A stretch of 64,000 bases of DNA from Marinimicrobium sp. C6131 (GTDB taxonomy: Bacteria; Pseudomonadota; Gammaproteobacteria; Pseudomonadales; Cellvibrionaceae). The stretch is from assembly GCF_026153455.1 (NCBI RefSeq), contig NZ_CP110629.1:2046001-2110000 (forward strand). The letters run 5' to 3'. Positions within the stretch are counted from its first letter, which is position 1; the number at the start of each line of letters is the position of its first letter. The translations under genes and the position numbers were made by a program. Positions 51,067 through 60,546 of this stretch are shown piece after piece. A model generated the notes under the pieces. It saw only the letters and a program-made list of their open reading frames with translations, was not told where the DNA came from and searched no databases.

Positions 51067-51803
51067 CAGACCGGGCAATCCGGGTCGCGGGGGAGTTTGA
51101 GTTCGCGCCACTGGCTGGTGGTGGCATCGAACAGCAGCAGCCGGCCGGCCAGGCTGGAGCCGACACCGGCCAGCAGTTTTACCGCCTCCAGTGCCTGCAT
51201 GCTGCCAATGACGCCCACCAGGGGCGCCAGTACACCGCTGCTGGCGCAGTTGAGTTGCTCGTCTTCATTCACGTCGTACAGGCAGCGGTAGCAGGGGCTG
51301 TCATCCCGGCGCGAATCGAACACCGTGACCTGCCCTTCCAGGCGAATCGCGGCGCCGGACACCAGCGGTGTACGAGTGGCGACACAGGCTTCGTTGATGG
51401 CGTAGCGCACGCTGAAGTTATCCGTGGCGTCAATGACCAGATCCGCCTCACGCACACGGGCGATGAGCGACTCGCCACTGAGTTTTTCTTCAATGGGGAC
51501 CAGTTTTACATCCGGGTTCAAGGCCTGCAGGGCGGCGGCGGCCGAACGGACCTTGGACTCGCCGACACGTTCAGTGGTGTGCACGATCTGCCGCTGAAGG
51601 TTGGACAGATCGACCTCATCGTGGTCCGCCAGCCATAACTCCCCGACCCCGGAGGCGGCCAGGTACATCGCCACGGGTGCGCCCAGGCCGCCGAGCCCCA
51701 CGATCAACACGCGGGCGTTCAACAATCGTTCCTGCCCTTCGACATCCACTTCCGGTAACAGGATGTGCCGGCTGTAGCGCAGCAGTTGGTTATCGTTCAT
51801 CAT
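51036..51803 (-). CDS. moeB: Molybdopterin-synthase adenylyltransferase (MoeB/HesA/ThiF family)
   Basis: A 255-aa E1-like enzyme that adenylates the C-terminal Gly of MoaD or ThiS. It shows RYSRHILLPEVDVEGQERLLNARVLIVGLGGLG, the nucleotide loop followed by LADHDEVDLSNLQRQIVHTT, and the zinc site CYRC with CPVC. MoeB and ThiF are hard to separate; the hemA-prfA-prmC-moeB order favours MoeB. It starts inside prmC (14-base overlap). Confidence 0.88.
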   Translation of the reverse strand: MMNDNQLLRYSRHILLPEVDVEGQERLLNARVLIVGLGGLGAPVAMYLAASGVGELWLADHDEVDLSNLQRQIVHTTERVGESKVRSAAAALQALNPDVKLVPIEEKLSGESLIARVREADLVIDATDNFSVRYAINEACVATRTPLVSGAAIRLEGQVTVFDSRRDDSPCYRCLYDVNEDEQLNCASSGVLAPLVGVIGSMQALEAVKLLAGVGSSLAGRLLLFDATTSQWRELKLPRDPDCPVCYPKNACFNS

Positions 51804-52659
51804 CGGCCACCTCCTCTGCGGGCCATTGCCCCAGTGTGACTCGGTCGCGTTCGTTCAGGTCCTGCTCGGTGCGTACGGCGCGAAAGCCCCGTACCGTGAA
51901 CAGCTCTCGCGCCGCCGATCCCTGTTCCCAGCCATGCTCTATCAACAACCAGCCGCCAGGCAACAAATGCCGGGGAGAGAGATTCACGATGTGCTCAATG
52001 TCCGCCAGTCCCTGGCGTTCGGCTACCAGCGCGGAGCGGGGTTCAAAGCGCACATCGCCCCGGTTCAGGTGCGGGTCGCAGTCCGCTATGTAGGGAGGAT
52101 TGCTCATCACCAACTCAAACCGCTCGTCCATAGGCAACGCCGAATACCAGTCACTGTGCAGGCAGCGGACCCGCTCCAGCCCGAGGCGCCTGGCGTTGCG
52201 CCGGGCCAGGTCAATCGCCGCCGTGGAGGCATCCAGAGCGGTTACTTCCCAGGCGGGTCGCTCACTGGCAAACGCCAGCGCCAGTGCACCGGTGCCGGTG
52301 CCGAGATCCAGCGCGCGGCCAGAGGGGACACTTTCCGTCAGCGCCAGGGCCAATTCCACCAGTCGCTCGGAATCCGGGCGGGGAATCAGTGTGCTGGCAT
52401 CGACGTACAGCGGCAGTGACCAGAACTCCCGTTCGCCCATGATATGGGCAATCGGTTCGCCGTTGCGACGCCGGGACAACGCCCGATCAAATTCGGCCTG
52501 CTGGGCGTCGCTCAATTCGGTTTCCGGCCAGGTGTACAGCCAGACCCGCTCCTTGCCGAGCACCCAACTCAACAACAGCTCCACATCAAGGCGGGGGGAG
52601 TCGCTCACCGGGCTCAGTTCGACGGCCCGGCGCAACGCTTCATTCACGGTGCGCATCAC
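51790..52659 (-). CDS. prmC: Release factor glutamine methyltransferase
   Basis: A 289-aa SAM-dependent enzyme that methylates the Gln of the GGQ motif in release factors. Family features are the helical N-domain (RLDVELLLSWVLGKERVWLYTWPE), GEPIAHIMGEREFWSLPLYVDASTLIPRPDSE, the SAM motif ALDLGTGTGALALA and the catalytic NPPY within VMSNPPYI. It overlaps prfA, its substrate gene, by four bases. Confidence 0.95.
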   Translation of the reverse strand: MMRTVNEALRRAVELSPVSDSPRLDVELLLSWVLGKERVWLYTWPETELSDAQQAEFDRALSRRRNGEPIAHIMGEREFWSLPLYVDASTLIPRPDSERLVELALALTESVPSGRALDLGTGTGALALAFASERPAWEVTALDASTAAIDLARRNARRLGLERVRCLHSDWYSALPMDERFELVMSNPPYIADCDPHLNRGDVRFEPRSALVAERQGLADIEHIVNLSPRHLLPGGWLLIEHGWEQGSAARELFTVRGFRAVRTEQDLNERDRVTLGQWPAEEVADDER

Positions 52660-53732
52660 TCCGCCAGGGACGCGAGCTGGTCGGCCTGATACTCATGCAC
52701 CAGAGGCTGCACCACTTCGTCGAGTGCGCCCTGCATCACCTCATCCAGTTTATACAGCGTGAGGTTGATGCGGTGATCGGTCACCCGCCCCTGGGGAAAG
52801 TTGTAGGTGCGAATACGCTCAGAGCGATCGCCCGAGCCCACCAGGTTGCGCCGCTCGTCCGACAGGCTTTTGGCCGCGGCCTCTTCGCTCTGGCTTTTCA
52901 GTTTGGAGGCCAGCAGTGACATCGCCCGGGCCCGGTTTTTGTGCTGGGAGCGCTCGTCCTGACACTCCACCACAATGCCGGTGGGAATGTGGGTAATGCG
53001 AATGGCCGAATCGGTTTTGTTGACGTGCTGACCACCGGCGCCGGAGGCGCGGAAGGTATCGACCCGGATATCCGCTTTGCTGATGTCCACCGCTTCCACT
53101 TCGTCGGCTTCGGGCAAGACCGCCACGGTACAGGCCGAGGTGTGAATGCGACCCTGGGATTCGGTTTCGGGCACACGCTGCACCCGATGCGCACCGGATT
53201 CAAATTTCAGGCTGGCGTACACGCTGTCGCCGGACACCCGGCTGATGATTTCCTTGTAGCCGCCGTGCTCACCCTCGTTCTGACTGATGATTTCGATACG
53301 CCACTTTTTCTGCTCGGCGTATTTGCTGTACATGCGGAACAGGTCGCCGGCGAAAATCGCCGCTTCGTCACCGCCGGTGCCGGCGCGAATTTCCAGAAAC
53401 ACGTTCTTGCCGTCGTTCGGATCTTTGGGCAGCAACAGGCGCTGCAACTCCTCTTCCATCGGCCCCAGCTGTTCGTCGCAGGCGTCCAGCTCCTCGCGAG
53501 CCATGTCTCGCATTTCCGGGTCGGACAGCAGGGTCTCCGCCTCGTCGCGATCGGCCTTCATCTGATGGTAGCGGGCGTAACTCTGCACCACCGGCTCCAG
53601 CTCGGCGTACTCTTTGGACAACTCCCGAAACCGGTTCTGGTTGCCAATGATGTCCGGATCGGACAACAGTTGGCCGACCTCTTCGTGGCGCTCGGTCAGG
53701 CGGGACAGTTTTTCTTCAATGGATGCTTTCAT
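52656..53732 (-). CDS. prfA: Peptide chain release factor 1
   Basis: A 358-aa factor reading UAA and UAG. The GGQ catalytic loop is in RASGAGGQHVNKTDSA (residues ~233-235), and the anticodon-like PET motif appears as VQRVPETESQGRIHTSACTVAVLPE. N-terminal coiled coil and C-terminal domain are complete. Overlaps hemA upstream and prmC downstream, so all are translated together. Confidence 0.97.
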   Translation of the reverse strand: MKASIEEKLSRLTERHEEVGQLLSDPDIIGNQNRFRELSKEYAELEPVVQSYARYHQMKADRDEAETLLSDPEMRDMAREELDACDEQLGPMEEELQRLLLPKDPNDGKNVFLEIRAGTGGDEAAIFAGDLFRMYSKYAEQKKWRIEIISQNEGEHGGYKEIISRVSGDSVYASLKFESGAHRVQRVPETESQGRIHTSACTVAVLPEADEVEAVDISKADIRVDTFRASGAGGQHVNKTDSAIRITHIPTGIVVECQDERSQHKNRARAMSLLASKLKSQSEEAAAKSLSDERRNLVGSGDRSERIRTYNFPQGRVTDHRINLTLYKLDEVMQGALDEVVQPLVHEYQADQLASLAE

Positions 53733-55015
53733 TCGGGTTCGCTTTTCTCTTGGGTCTCGGTGTCATCCGCCTGCAGCCCAAACAGTTCGCGCGCCGCGGC
53801 GACCAGTTCCGTGCGCCCCTCGGCGCTGGCCTGACGCAAAGCCACACTGGGCGGATGCAATAATTTGTTGGTGACGGCTCGGGACAACTGCGCCATCAGT
53901 TGGGCCGGATCACCGCCGGCCTCCAGCGCCTTCTGGGCTTTGGTCAGCTCCCGGGCCGCCAACGCTTCAGCCTGTTGCCGATACGAGCGGATGGTGACCG
54001 CCGCGTCCTGGGCACGCTGCATTTTCAGGTATTGGCCGACGCCTTCGGCAATAATTTCCCGGGCCTTGTCGGCGGCGGCCTCCCGGGACTTTTTGTTCTG
54101 ATCAATGACCGCGTGCAGATCGTCCACCGTGTACAGGTAGACATCATCCAGCGAGCCGACCTCCTCTTCGATATCCCGGGGAACCGCAATATCAAGCATG
54201 AACATCGGTTTGTGTTTGCGCTTTTTCAGCGCCGACTCCACCGCTCCCTTGCCCAACAGGGGCAACTGGCTGGCCGTGGAGGAAATCACAATATCGGCCT
54301 TGTGCAGGTGCTCCGGAATGTCCGCCAGCAGAATCGCCTCGGCCCCCAGCTCCTGGGAAATAACGTGCGCCCGCTCCAGGGTACGGTTGGCCACGACCAA
54401 TCGTCGAATTCCCTGCTCTTTGAGATGTCGGGCCACCAACTGGATGGTTTCACCGGCGCCAATAAGCAGAGCGGTGTCTTCTTTGAGATCGGAGAAGATC
54501 TGCTGGGCCAGGGTAACCGCCGCGTAGGCCACGGACACCGGATTTTCGCCAATGGCGGTTTCCGAGCGGACCCGCTTGGCAACGCCGAACACCTGCTGAA
54601 ACGCCGAATGCAGAGTCGCCCCCACGGTACCCGCCTGGCTGGCCACCGCGTAAGCGGATTTCATCTGGCCCAGAATCTGGGGCTCCCCCAACACCAACGA
54701 GTCCAGCCCGCCGGCGACTTTCATCATATGCCCTACCGCTTCGGCATCTTCAAAGCAGTAGTAACACCGGCTCAGGGCATCCTCATCCATCTGGGTATGC
54801 TCTAGCAGCCAGGTCAACAGGGCGTGAACCTCGGCGTCGCTGGCGGCGTATATCTCGGTGCGGTTGCAGGTCGAGAGAATGGCGACTTCATTCAGCCCCG
54901 CCCGCTCGCGGGCCTGCATCAACGCATGCTCCAGGCTGTCGGGTCCGAACGCCACGCGCTCGCGGATCGCCAGGGGAGCCGTATTGTGATTGATACCGAA
55001 CGCCAACAGGGTCAT
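53729..55015 (-). CDS. hemA: Glutamyl-tRNA reductase
   Basis: A 428-aa enzyme that starts C5-pathway tetrapyrrole synthesis by reducing glutamyl-tRNA. MTLLAFGINHNTAPLAIRERVAF leads to the catalytic Cys in EVAILSTCNRTEIYA. The NADPH domain has LLIGAGETIQLVARHLKEQGIRRLVVANRTLERA. A C-terminal dimerisation helix bundle follows. First gene of the leftward hemA-prfA-prmC-moeB operon, divergent from the TPR lipoprotein gene as in other gammaproteobacteria, where lolB is next to hemA. Confidence 0.96.
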   Translation of the reverse strand: MTLLAFGINHNTAPLAIRERVAFGPDSLEHALMQARERAGLNEVAILSTCNRTEIYAASDAEVHALLTWLLEHTQMDEDALSRCYYCFEDAEAVGHMMKVAGGLDSLVLGEPQILGQMKSAYAVASQAGTVGATLHSAFQQVFGVAKRVRSETAIGENPVSVAYAAVTLAQQIFSDLKEDTALLIGAGETIQLVARHLKEQGIRRLVVANRTLERAHVISQELGAEAILLADIPEHLHKADIVISSTASQLPLLGKGAVESALKKRKHKPMFMLDIAVPRDIEEEVGSLDDVYLYTVDDLHAVIDQNKKSREAAADKAREIIAEGVGQYLKMQRAQDAAVTIRSYRQQAEALAARELTKAQKALEAGGDPAQLMAQLSRAVTNKLLHPPSVALRQASAEGRTELVAAARELFGLQADDTETQEKSEPE

Positions 55016-55221
55016 AGAGTAGGAGCAGGTTTTGCCAGCAAAAGGGACGCCATTGTCCGGCCCTGAGGGGCCGGGCGCAAGGGGCGAGCAAGGAAAACGC
55101 TCACCACCCCGGGAATTATCGCCGCAATGGGACGTCGAAGCCAGCCGGAGAGCAACCCGACTGGCGAACCCGGCCCGCTCTGTTTATGATGCCGGAATAG
55201 CCAATCAACCGATGAGACCTT

Positions 55222-57006
55222 ATGAACGTCAGTGTCCCGTTAGTGACTGCCCTGGCGCTGGGCGCGCTGCTACTCGGCTGCGCCCAACAGCCAACAGGGC
55301 CCGAGCGCGAGCCAGTCTCGGCCAGCGAACCGGCCGAGGCTGCACCCGACCGTGCGGACGCGGCCCGGGAGCCCGAGCCCCGAGCCGCGCAACCGGCGCC
55401 CACCCGCCCATTCACCAGCGATACCCTGTACGCGCTGCTCGCGGCGGAAATTGCCGGTAGTCGGCAGCAGTTTGATATTGCGCTGTCCAACTATCTCCAG
55501 CAGGCCCACCAGACCCGGGACCCTCAGGTTGCGGCCCGGGCCACCCATATTGCCCGCTTTCTCTCGGCCAACAACGCCCTGCTCGATGCGGCCCTGCTCT
55601 GGGTAGAGGTCGCCCCGGACGACACCGAAGCTCAACTGAATGCCGCCCTGGCCCTGGTGCAGAACGGTCGGCTGCAGGAGGCCTTCGAACTGTCGCGGAA
55701 GCTTCAGGCCAAGGGCGAGCACACCCTGTTCCAGAACATTGCCGCCAGTGCCTCCGAGGCGACGGATACCCAACGCGAGCGACTGATCGACGGCTACCTG
55801 GCGCTCCTGGAAGAGTACCCGGAGCACCAGGAGCTGCTGATTGGCACCGGCCTGCTGATGCAGCAACAGGGGGACCTTGAGCCGGCGCTGAACTATGCCG
55901 CTCGCGCCCTGAAAGAAGCACCGGACAGCGTGGCGGCCACCATCCTCAAGGCCACACTGCTGAACCAGCTGGAGCGATCCGACGAGGCCCTGCAGACGGT
56001 GGTGGGAGCCCTGGAGGATAACCCGGAAAGCCTGCGCCTACGGCTGCAGTACGCCCGTCTGCTCACCCAGCATGACCTGGCGATGGCCCAGGAGCAGTTT
56101 GAGGTACTGGTACGCCAAGAGCCCCGGGACCCGGATCTGCGGCTGTCACTGGGTATCGTTGCCTTGGAGCGGGGCGACACCGAGACCGCCCAGACCAGTT
56201 TTGAAAGCCTGCTCGACAGCGACGAACACGCCTCCAGCGCCAACTTCTACCTGGGTCAGTTGGCCGAGCAACAAGGGCGCAACGAGGAGGCGCTGCTGTA
56301 CTACCTTCAGGTTGAGCCGGGCAGCGATTTTCTTCAGGCCACCATCAACATCATGGAGCTGCTGATTGACAGCGGCCAGTTGGAAGCCGCCAACGATCAT
56401 ATGAACCGGATGCGCAACCGCTTCCCGGACCGGGCCGCCGACCTCTATCTGTTCCAGGCCCGGGTTCTGCTTCAGAAGGGCCATGAGGAATCCGCCGAAG
56501 CCCTGCTGGGCAACGCGCTGGAGGCGCACCCGACGCACAGCGACCTGCTTTACTCCCGCGCCATGCTGTACGACCAGCAGGACCGCCTGGAGGCCGCCGA
56601 GCGGGACCTGCGCAACATTCTGACCTATGACCCCCACAATGCCACGGCGCTCAATGCGCTCGGCTACATCCTGACGGATAAAACGGATCGTCACGAAGAG
56701 GCCTATGAACTGATTCGCCAGGCCCTGGCACTCAACCCGGAAGAGCCTGCCATTCTCGACAGCATGGGCTGGGTGCTCTACAACCTGGGCCGCCCCGAAG
56801 AGGCCCTGCCATACCTGCAGGACGCCATGAGCGCTTATCCGGATCAGGAGATTGCCGCCCACCTGGGCGAGGTTCTATGGCAACTGGACCGAAAAGAGGA
56901 AGCAAGGGCCGTCTGGCAGCAGGGGCTGGAAACCGACCCGGAAAGCGAGCTGATACCCGCCACCCGCGAACGCCTGGGCGCCGATGCGGAGGGCGCCGAT
57001 CGATGA
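55222..57006 (+). CDS. Large TPR lipoprotein
   Basis: A 594-aa protein with signal peptide MNVSVPLVTALALGALLLGC (Cys 20), an acidic Ala/Pro-rich linker (about 21-60), and then about a dozen tetratricopeptide-like repeats to the end. The most regular are near the C-terminus (TALNALGYILTDKTDRHEEAYELIRQALALNPEEPAILDSMGWVLYNLGRPEEALPYLQDAM). The same gene lies upstream of lolB in pseudomonads. It is probably an outer-membrane scaffold in the periplasm; partners unknown. The stop overlaps the lolB start (ATGA). Confidence 0.85.
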   Translation: MNVSVPLVTALALGALLLGCAQQPTGPEREPVSASEPAEAAPDRADAAREPEPRAAQPAPTRPFTSDTLYALLAAEIAGSRQQFDIALSNYLQQAHQTRDPQVAARATHIARFLSANNALLDAALLWVEVAPDDTEAQLNAALALVQNGRLQEAFELSRKLQAKGEHTLFQNIAASASEATDTQRERLIDGYLALLEEYPEHQELLIGTGLLMQQQGDLEPALNYAARALKEAPDSVAATILKATLLNQLERSDEALQTVVGALEDNPESLRLRLQYARLLTQHDLAMAQEQFEVLVRQEPRDPDLRLSLGIVALERGDTETAQTSFESLLDSDEHASSANFYLGQLAEQQGRNEEALLYYLQVEPGSDFLQATINIMELLIDSGQLEAANDHMNRMRNRFPDRAADLYLFQARVLLQKGHEESAEALLGNALEAHPTHSDLLYSRAMLYDQQDRLEAAERDLRNILTYDPHNATALNALGYILTDKTDRHEEAYELIRQALALNPEEPAILDSMGWVLYNLGRPEEALPYLQDAMSAYPDQEIAAHLGEVLWQLDRKEEARAVWQQGLETDPESELIPATRERLGADAEGADR

Positions 57007-57590
57007 GCCGTGTCCTCGCTCTGACACTGATGCTGCTGGTCGTCGGCTGCGCCCGCCAACCGCTACAGCCCGTCGAGGACTGGGAACGCCATCAGGCCGC
57101 TGCCCAGCGGCTCAACAGCTGGCAACTCAGCGGCAAGCTGGGAGCGAGACTCCCCGACAACAGCGGCAGCGCCCGGCTGCGCTGGCATCAGGACCGGAGC
57201 GACTACCGGATCGACCTGAGCGGCCCCTTCGGCCAGGGGCGGGTCATCATCGAAACCACCGATAGCGGCGTTCGTCTGCGCCAGGGCGGTGAGCCACCCC
57301 TGGAGGCCGCCAGCGCCGAAGCCCTGATGTGGCAGACCACCGGCTGGCGAGTGCCGGTGGCCGAGCTGACTTACTGGGTGCGGGGCATCCCCGCCCCGGA
57401 CAGCCGCCATCGGGTAATGGAACGCACACCACAGGGTTTGCTGAAAACCCTGCGGCAAAGCGGTTGGACGCTGCATTACAGTGACTACGAGGCCATCGGC
57501 CTGCTGCCACTGCCCGGTCGCATTGTGGCCGAACGCAAAGACACCCGGCTGACGCTGATCGTATACGACTGGTCCCTGCCTGAATCATGA
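57003..57590 (+). CDS. lolB: Outer-membrane lipoprotein receptor LolB
   Basis: A 195-aa lipoprotein that takes lipoproteins from LolA and inserts them in the outer membrane. The signal is MSRVLALTLMLLVVGC (Cys 16). Mature features are WQLSGKLGARLPDNSGSARLRWHQ, DYRIDLSGPFGQGRVIIETTDSG and WTLHYSDY. Position between the TPR lipoprotein, overlapping by four bases, and ispE, likewise overlapping, is the standard order. Confidence 0.94.
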   Translation: MSRVLALTLMLLVVGCARQPLQPVEDWERHQAAAQRLNSWQLSGKLGARLPDNSGSARLRWHQDRSDYRIDLSGPFGQGRVIIETTDSGVRLRQGGEPPLEAASAEALMWQTTGWRVPVAELTYWVRGIPAPDSRHRVMERTPQGLLKTLRQSGWTLHYSDYEAIGLLPLPGRIVAERKDTRLTLIVYDWSLPES

Positions 57591-58453
57591 ACCCGGCCAT
57601 CACCCTGCCCGCACCCGCCAAACTGAACCTGTGCCTGCATATCCTGGGGCGCCGTCCGGACGGTTATCATGAGCTGCAGAGCGCCTTTCAACTGCTCGAT
57701 TACGGCGATGAACTGACCTTCAGCCCAAGGTCGGACACCGACATTCACCTGCACCCCGCCATCGAAGGCGTGCCGCTGAAGGACAACCTCGTCTGGCGCG
57801 CCGCCCAGCTTTTGCGCCCGCGCGCCACCGCGTACACCGGTGTCGATATCACACTGCACAAACGCCTGCCCATGGGTGGCGGACTGGGCGGTGGCAGTAG
57901 CGACGCCGCCACAACGCTGCTGGCGCTGAACCACCTGTGGGATTGCCAATACTCCAACACGGAACTGCAGGCGGTGGGGTTGCAACTTGGGGCCGATGTC
58001 CCGGTATTTGTCGCCGGCCATAGCGCCTGGGCGGAAGGGGTCGGCGAGCGACTGGTGCCCATCGATTTGCCCGAACGCTGGTTTCTGGTGGTCACGCCAC
58101 CCACGCCCGTGGCCACTGGCACAATTTTTTGTCACAAAGATTTGACAAGAGACACAGCGCCCATTACAGTAGCGGCCTTTCTCGAGCGGGGCGGCAAAAA
58201 CGATTGCCAACCACTGGTCAGAAAACTTTATCCGGAAGTCGATAAAGCGCTGATTTGGTTGGAAAATTTTGTCAGCAACGCTACAATGTCCGGCACCGGC
58301 GCAAGCGTGTTCGCCAGCTTCGACAATGAAGACGAAGCGCGAGACGTACAAAGGAAAACGCCCACTCACTGGTCCAGTTTCGTGGCCAGAGGCGTCAACC
58401 TGTCACCGGTGCATGATCGACTGTTCAGGCAGAATGACAGTCGAACATTGTAA
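57587..58453 (+). CDS. ispE: 4-diphosphocytidyl-2-C-methyl-D-erythritol kinase
   Basis: A 288-aa GHMP kinase of the MEP isoprenoid pathway. It has TLPAPAKLNLCLHILGRRPDGYHEL (substrate site), the ATP loop LPMGGGLGGGSSDAATTLLALN, and C-terminal MSGTGASVFASFD. Coupled to lolB by an ATGA overlap and followed by tRNA-Gln and prs, the usual gammaproteobacterial arrangement. Confidence 0.96.
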   Translation: MNPAITLPAPAKLNLCLHILGRRPDGYHELQSAFQLLDYGDELTFSPRSDTDIHLHPAIEGVPLKDNLVWRAAQLLRPRATAYTGVDITLHKRLPMGGGLGGGSSDAATTLLALNHLWDCQYSNTELQAVGLQLGADVPVFVAGHSAWAEGVGERLVPIDLPERWFLVVTPPTPVATGTIFCHKDLTRDTAPITVAAFLERGGKNDCQPLVRKLYPEVDKALIWLENFVSNATMSGTGASVFASFDNEDEARDVQRKTPTHWSSFVARGVNLSPVHDRLFRQNDSRTL

Positions 58454-58487
58454 AAGCGGTTTCCGTAATCGCTGAAACGACGACTAC

Positions 58488-58562
58488 TGGGGCGTAGCCA
58501 AGCGGTAAGGCAGCGGGTTTTGATCCCGTCACGCGTAGGTTCGAATCCTACCGCCCCAGCCA
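58488..58562 (+). tRNA. tRNA-Gln (anticodon TTG)
   Basis: A 75-base cloverleaf with encoded CCA: acceptor TGGGGCG/CGCCCCA, anticodon stem-loop GCGGG-TTTTGAT-CCCGT with anticodon TTG, and T-arm GTAGG-TTCGAAT-CCTAC. It sits between ispE and prs as in many gammaproteobacteria. Confidence 0.97.
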
Positions 58563-58574
58563 TTATTCGTTAAC

Positions 58575-58605
58575 GCGCCGCTGCCTCAGCGGCGCTGTTC
58601 GTTTG
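58575..58605 (+). terminator. Terminator after tRNA-Gln
   Basis: GCGCCGCTG (58575-58583) and CAGCGGCGC (58587-58595) form a 9-bp stem with a three-base loop, followed by the T-containing TGTTCGTTT. Confidence 0.7.
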
Positions 58606-58774
58606 GGTCGATGCCTATAGCACCTCTCCTACGTGTTTCCCGCGGATCAGATAACGGAACCGGCAACCTGCCTCAACAAGAGCTCAGTTTTCCCTCCATC
58701 TGTCCCGCATTGGTTCGACGCCAGACAAGAATACGGCTGTAATAAAGCGGCAAGGCAAACAAAAGGTACCGAAC

Positions 58775-59716
58775 GTGACTGAGCTAATGGTATTCACCGG
58801 CAACGCCAACCCGGAACTGTCCCAGAAGATCGTGGACTGCCTGGGCATCGACCTCGGAGACGTATCAGTCTCCCAGTTTTCCGATGGCGAAATTGCCGTT
58901 GAACTGAACACCAACGTTCGTGGCCGGGACGTGTTCATTGTTCAGCCCACCTGCGCGCCCACCAATCGCAACATCATGGAGCTGATGATCATGATTGACG
59001 CGTTGCGACGCGCCTCGGCCGGACGCATTACCGCCGTGGTCCCCTACTTCGGCTACGCCCGGCAGGACCGGCGCGTTCGTTCCGCCCGGGTACCCATCAC
59101 CGCCAAAGTGGTGGCCGATATGCTGGTGGGCGTGGGCATTGACCGCCTGCTGACCGTGGACCTGCACGCCGAACAGATTCAGGGCTTTTTCGACGTGCCC
59201 GTAGATAACGTTTACGGCTCGCCGGTATTGCTGGAAGACGTCGAAAAACAGAATTTTGAAGACCTGATTGTGGTCTCTCCGGACATCGGCGGCGTGGTTC
59301 GCGCCCGCGCGGTGGCCAAACAGCTTGGCGTGGACCTGGCCATCATCGACAAACGCCGCCCCAACCCGAATGTGGCGGAAGTGATGAACATCATCGGTGA
59401 AGTGGATGGCCGCACCTGCCTGCTGGTGGACGACATGGTCGATACCGCCGGTACGCTCTGCAACGCCGCGGTCGCCCTGAAAAAGCAGGGTGCCAATAAA
59501 GTGGTGGCCTACTGTACCCACCCGGTACTGTCCGGCAGCGCCATTGACCGCCTGGACAACTCGCAGTTGGATGAGCTGGTCGTGACCGACTCCATCCCGC
59601 TGAGTGAAGCGGCGCGCAACTGCTCACGGGTACGCACCCTGACCCTGTCGCGCATGCTCGCCGAAGCGGTTCGCCGCCTGAGCAATGAAGAATCCCTGAG
59701 CGCAATGTTCAACTAA
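58775..59716 (+). CDS. prs: Ribose-phosphate pyrophosphokinase
   Basis: A 313-aa enzyme making PRPP from ribose 5-phosphate and ATP. It begins at GTG 58775 (AAAGG upstream), giving MTELMVFTGNANPELSQKI. Key blocks are GDVSVSQFSDGEIAVELNTNVRGRDVFIVQPT, PYFGYARQDRR, the metal site VDLHAEQIQGFF, and the PRPP loop LVDDMVDTAGTLCNAA. Full length, class I. Confidence 0.96.
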   Translation: MTELMVFTGNANPELSQKIVDCLGIDLGDVSVSQFSDGEIAVELNTNVRGRDVFIVQPTCAPTNRNIMELMIMIDALRRASAGRITAVVPYFGYARQDRRVRSARVPITAKVVADMLVGVGIDRLLTVDLHAEQIQGFFDVPVDNVYGSPVLLEDVEKQNFEDLIVVSPDIGGVVRARAVAKQLGVDLAIIDKRRPNPNVAEVMNIIGEVDGRTCLLVDDMVDTAGTLCNAAVALKKQGANKVVAYCTHPVLSGSAIDRLDNSQLDELVVTDSIPLSEAARNCSRVRTLTLSRMLAEAVRRLSNEESLSAMFN

Positions 59717-59824
59717 AGAACGGTGCACTCAGCTAACCGCGGCCGACACGACTGTCCGGTCGCTTTTTGAACCCCGCTGGTGATTCTGGTCGCGGATTCC
59801 AGTGGATAACATCGAGGACTTATC

Positions 59825-60472
59825 ATGTCTGAAGATTTTAAATTGAACGCCGAAGCCCGAGAAGACCTGGGGAAAGGTGCGAGCCGCCGCCTGCGTCGTC
59901 TCGAGGGCAAAGTACCCGCCATCGTGTACGGCGGCAAAGCCAAGAAGCCTGCCTCCATCATGGTCAGCCAGAAAGAACTGACCAAGCACCTGGAGAGCGA
60001 AGCTTTCTTCTCGCACATCATTGAGCTGAACATTGACGGCAAATCCGAAAATGTGATCCTCAAGGACCTGCAGCGTCACCCGGCCAAGGGTTACACCATG
60101 CACGCTGACTTCCAGCGCGTCTCCAAAACCACCAAGCTGAACACCAGTGTACCGCTGCACTTCCTCAATGAGGAAACCGCCAAGGGTGTCAAGCTGCAGG
60201 GCGGCAAGATCGTACATAACATGGTTCAGTTGGACATTACCTGTCTGCCGGCCGATCTGCCCGAGTACATCGAAGTGGACGTGGCCGACCTGGAGCTGGG
60301 CCACAGCCTGCACATCTCTGACCTGAAACTGCCGAAGGGCGTTGAGTCCGTGGAACTGAGCCACGGCCCGGATCACGACCAGCCGGTTGTGTCCATCAAC
60401 AAGCCGCGCGGCATGGCCTCTGAAGAAGCCGAAAGCGAAGACGGTGAAGAAGGTGGTGAAGAGGAGAAGTAA
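59825..60472 (+). CDS. rplY: 50S ribosomal protein L25/general stress protein Ctc
   Basis: A 215-aa 5S-rRNA-binding protein of the long, two-domain type. The N-terminal L25 domain (LNAEAREDLGKGASRRLRRLEGKVPAIVYGGKAKK) is followed by the TL5-like beta domain (VPLHFLNEETAKGVKLQGGKIVHNMVQLDITCLPADLPEYIEVDVADLELGHSL). The tail is highly acidic (EEAESEDGEEGGEEEK). Between prs and pth, as usual. Confidence 0.95.
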   Translation: MSEDFKLNAEAREDLGKGASRRLRRLEGKVPAIVYGGKAKKPASIMVSQKELTKHLESEAFFSHIIELNIDGKSENVILKDLQRHPAKGYTMHADFQRVSKTTKLNTSVPLHFLNEETAKGVKLQGGKIVHNMVQLDITCLPADLPEYIEVDVADLELGHSLHISDLKLPKGVESVELSHGPDHDQPVVSINKPRGMASEEAESEDGEEGGEEEK

Positions 60473-60490
60473 ACCTCCCTCGCCCGAAAA

Positions 60491-60526
60491 CACACCCCGA
60501 CGGGCTTTGCCCTCGGGGTGTTTTTC
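60491..60526 (+). terminator. Rho-independent terminator after rplY
   Basis: ACACCCCGA and TCGGGGTGT (60492-60500 and 60513-60521) enclose an inner CGGGC/GCCC loop stem and are followed by a T run. pth begins 21 bases later, so part of the message ends here. Confidence 0.85.
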
Positions 60527-60546
60527 TATCTGAAAGGTGAACCCCC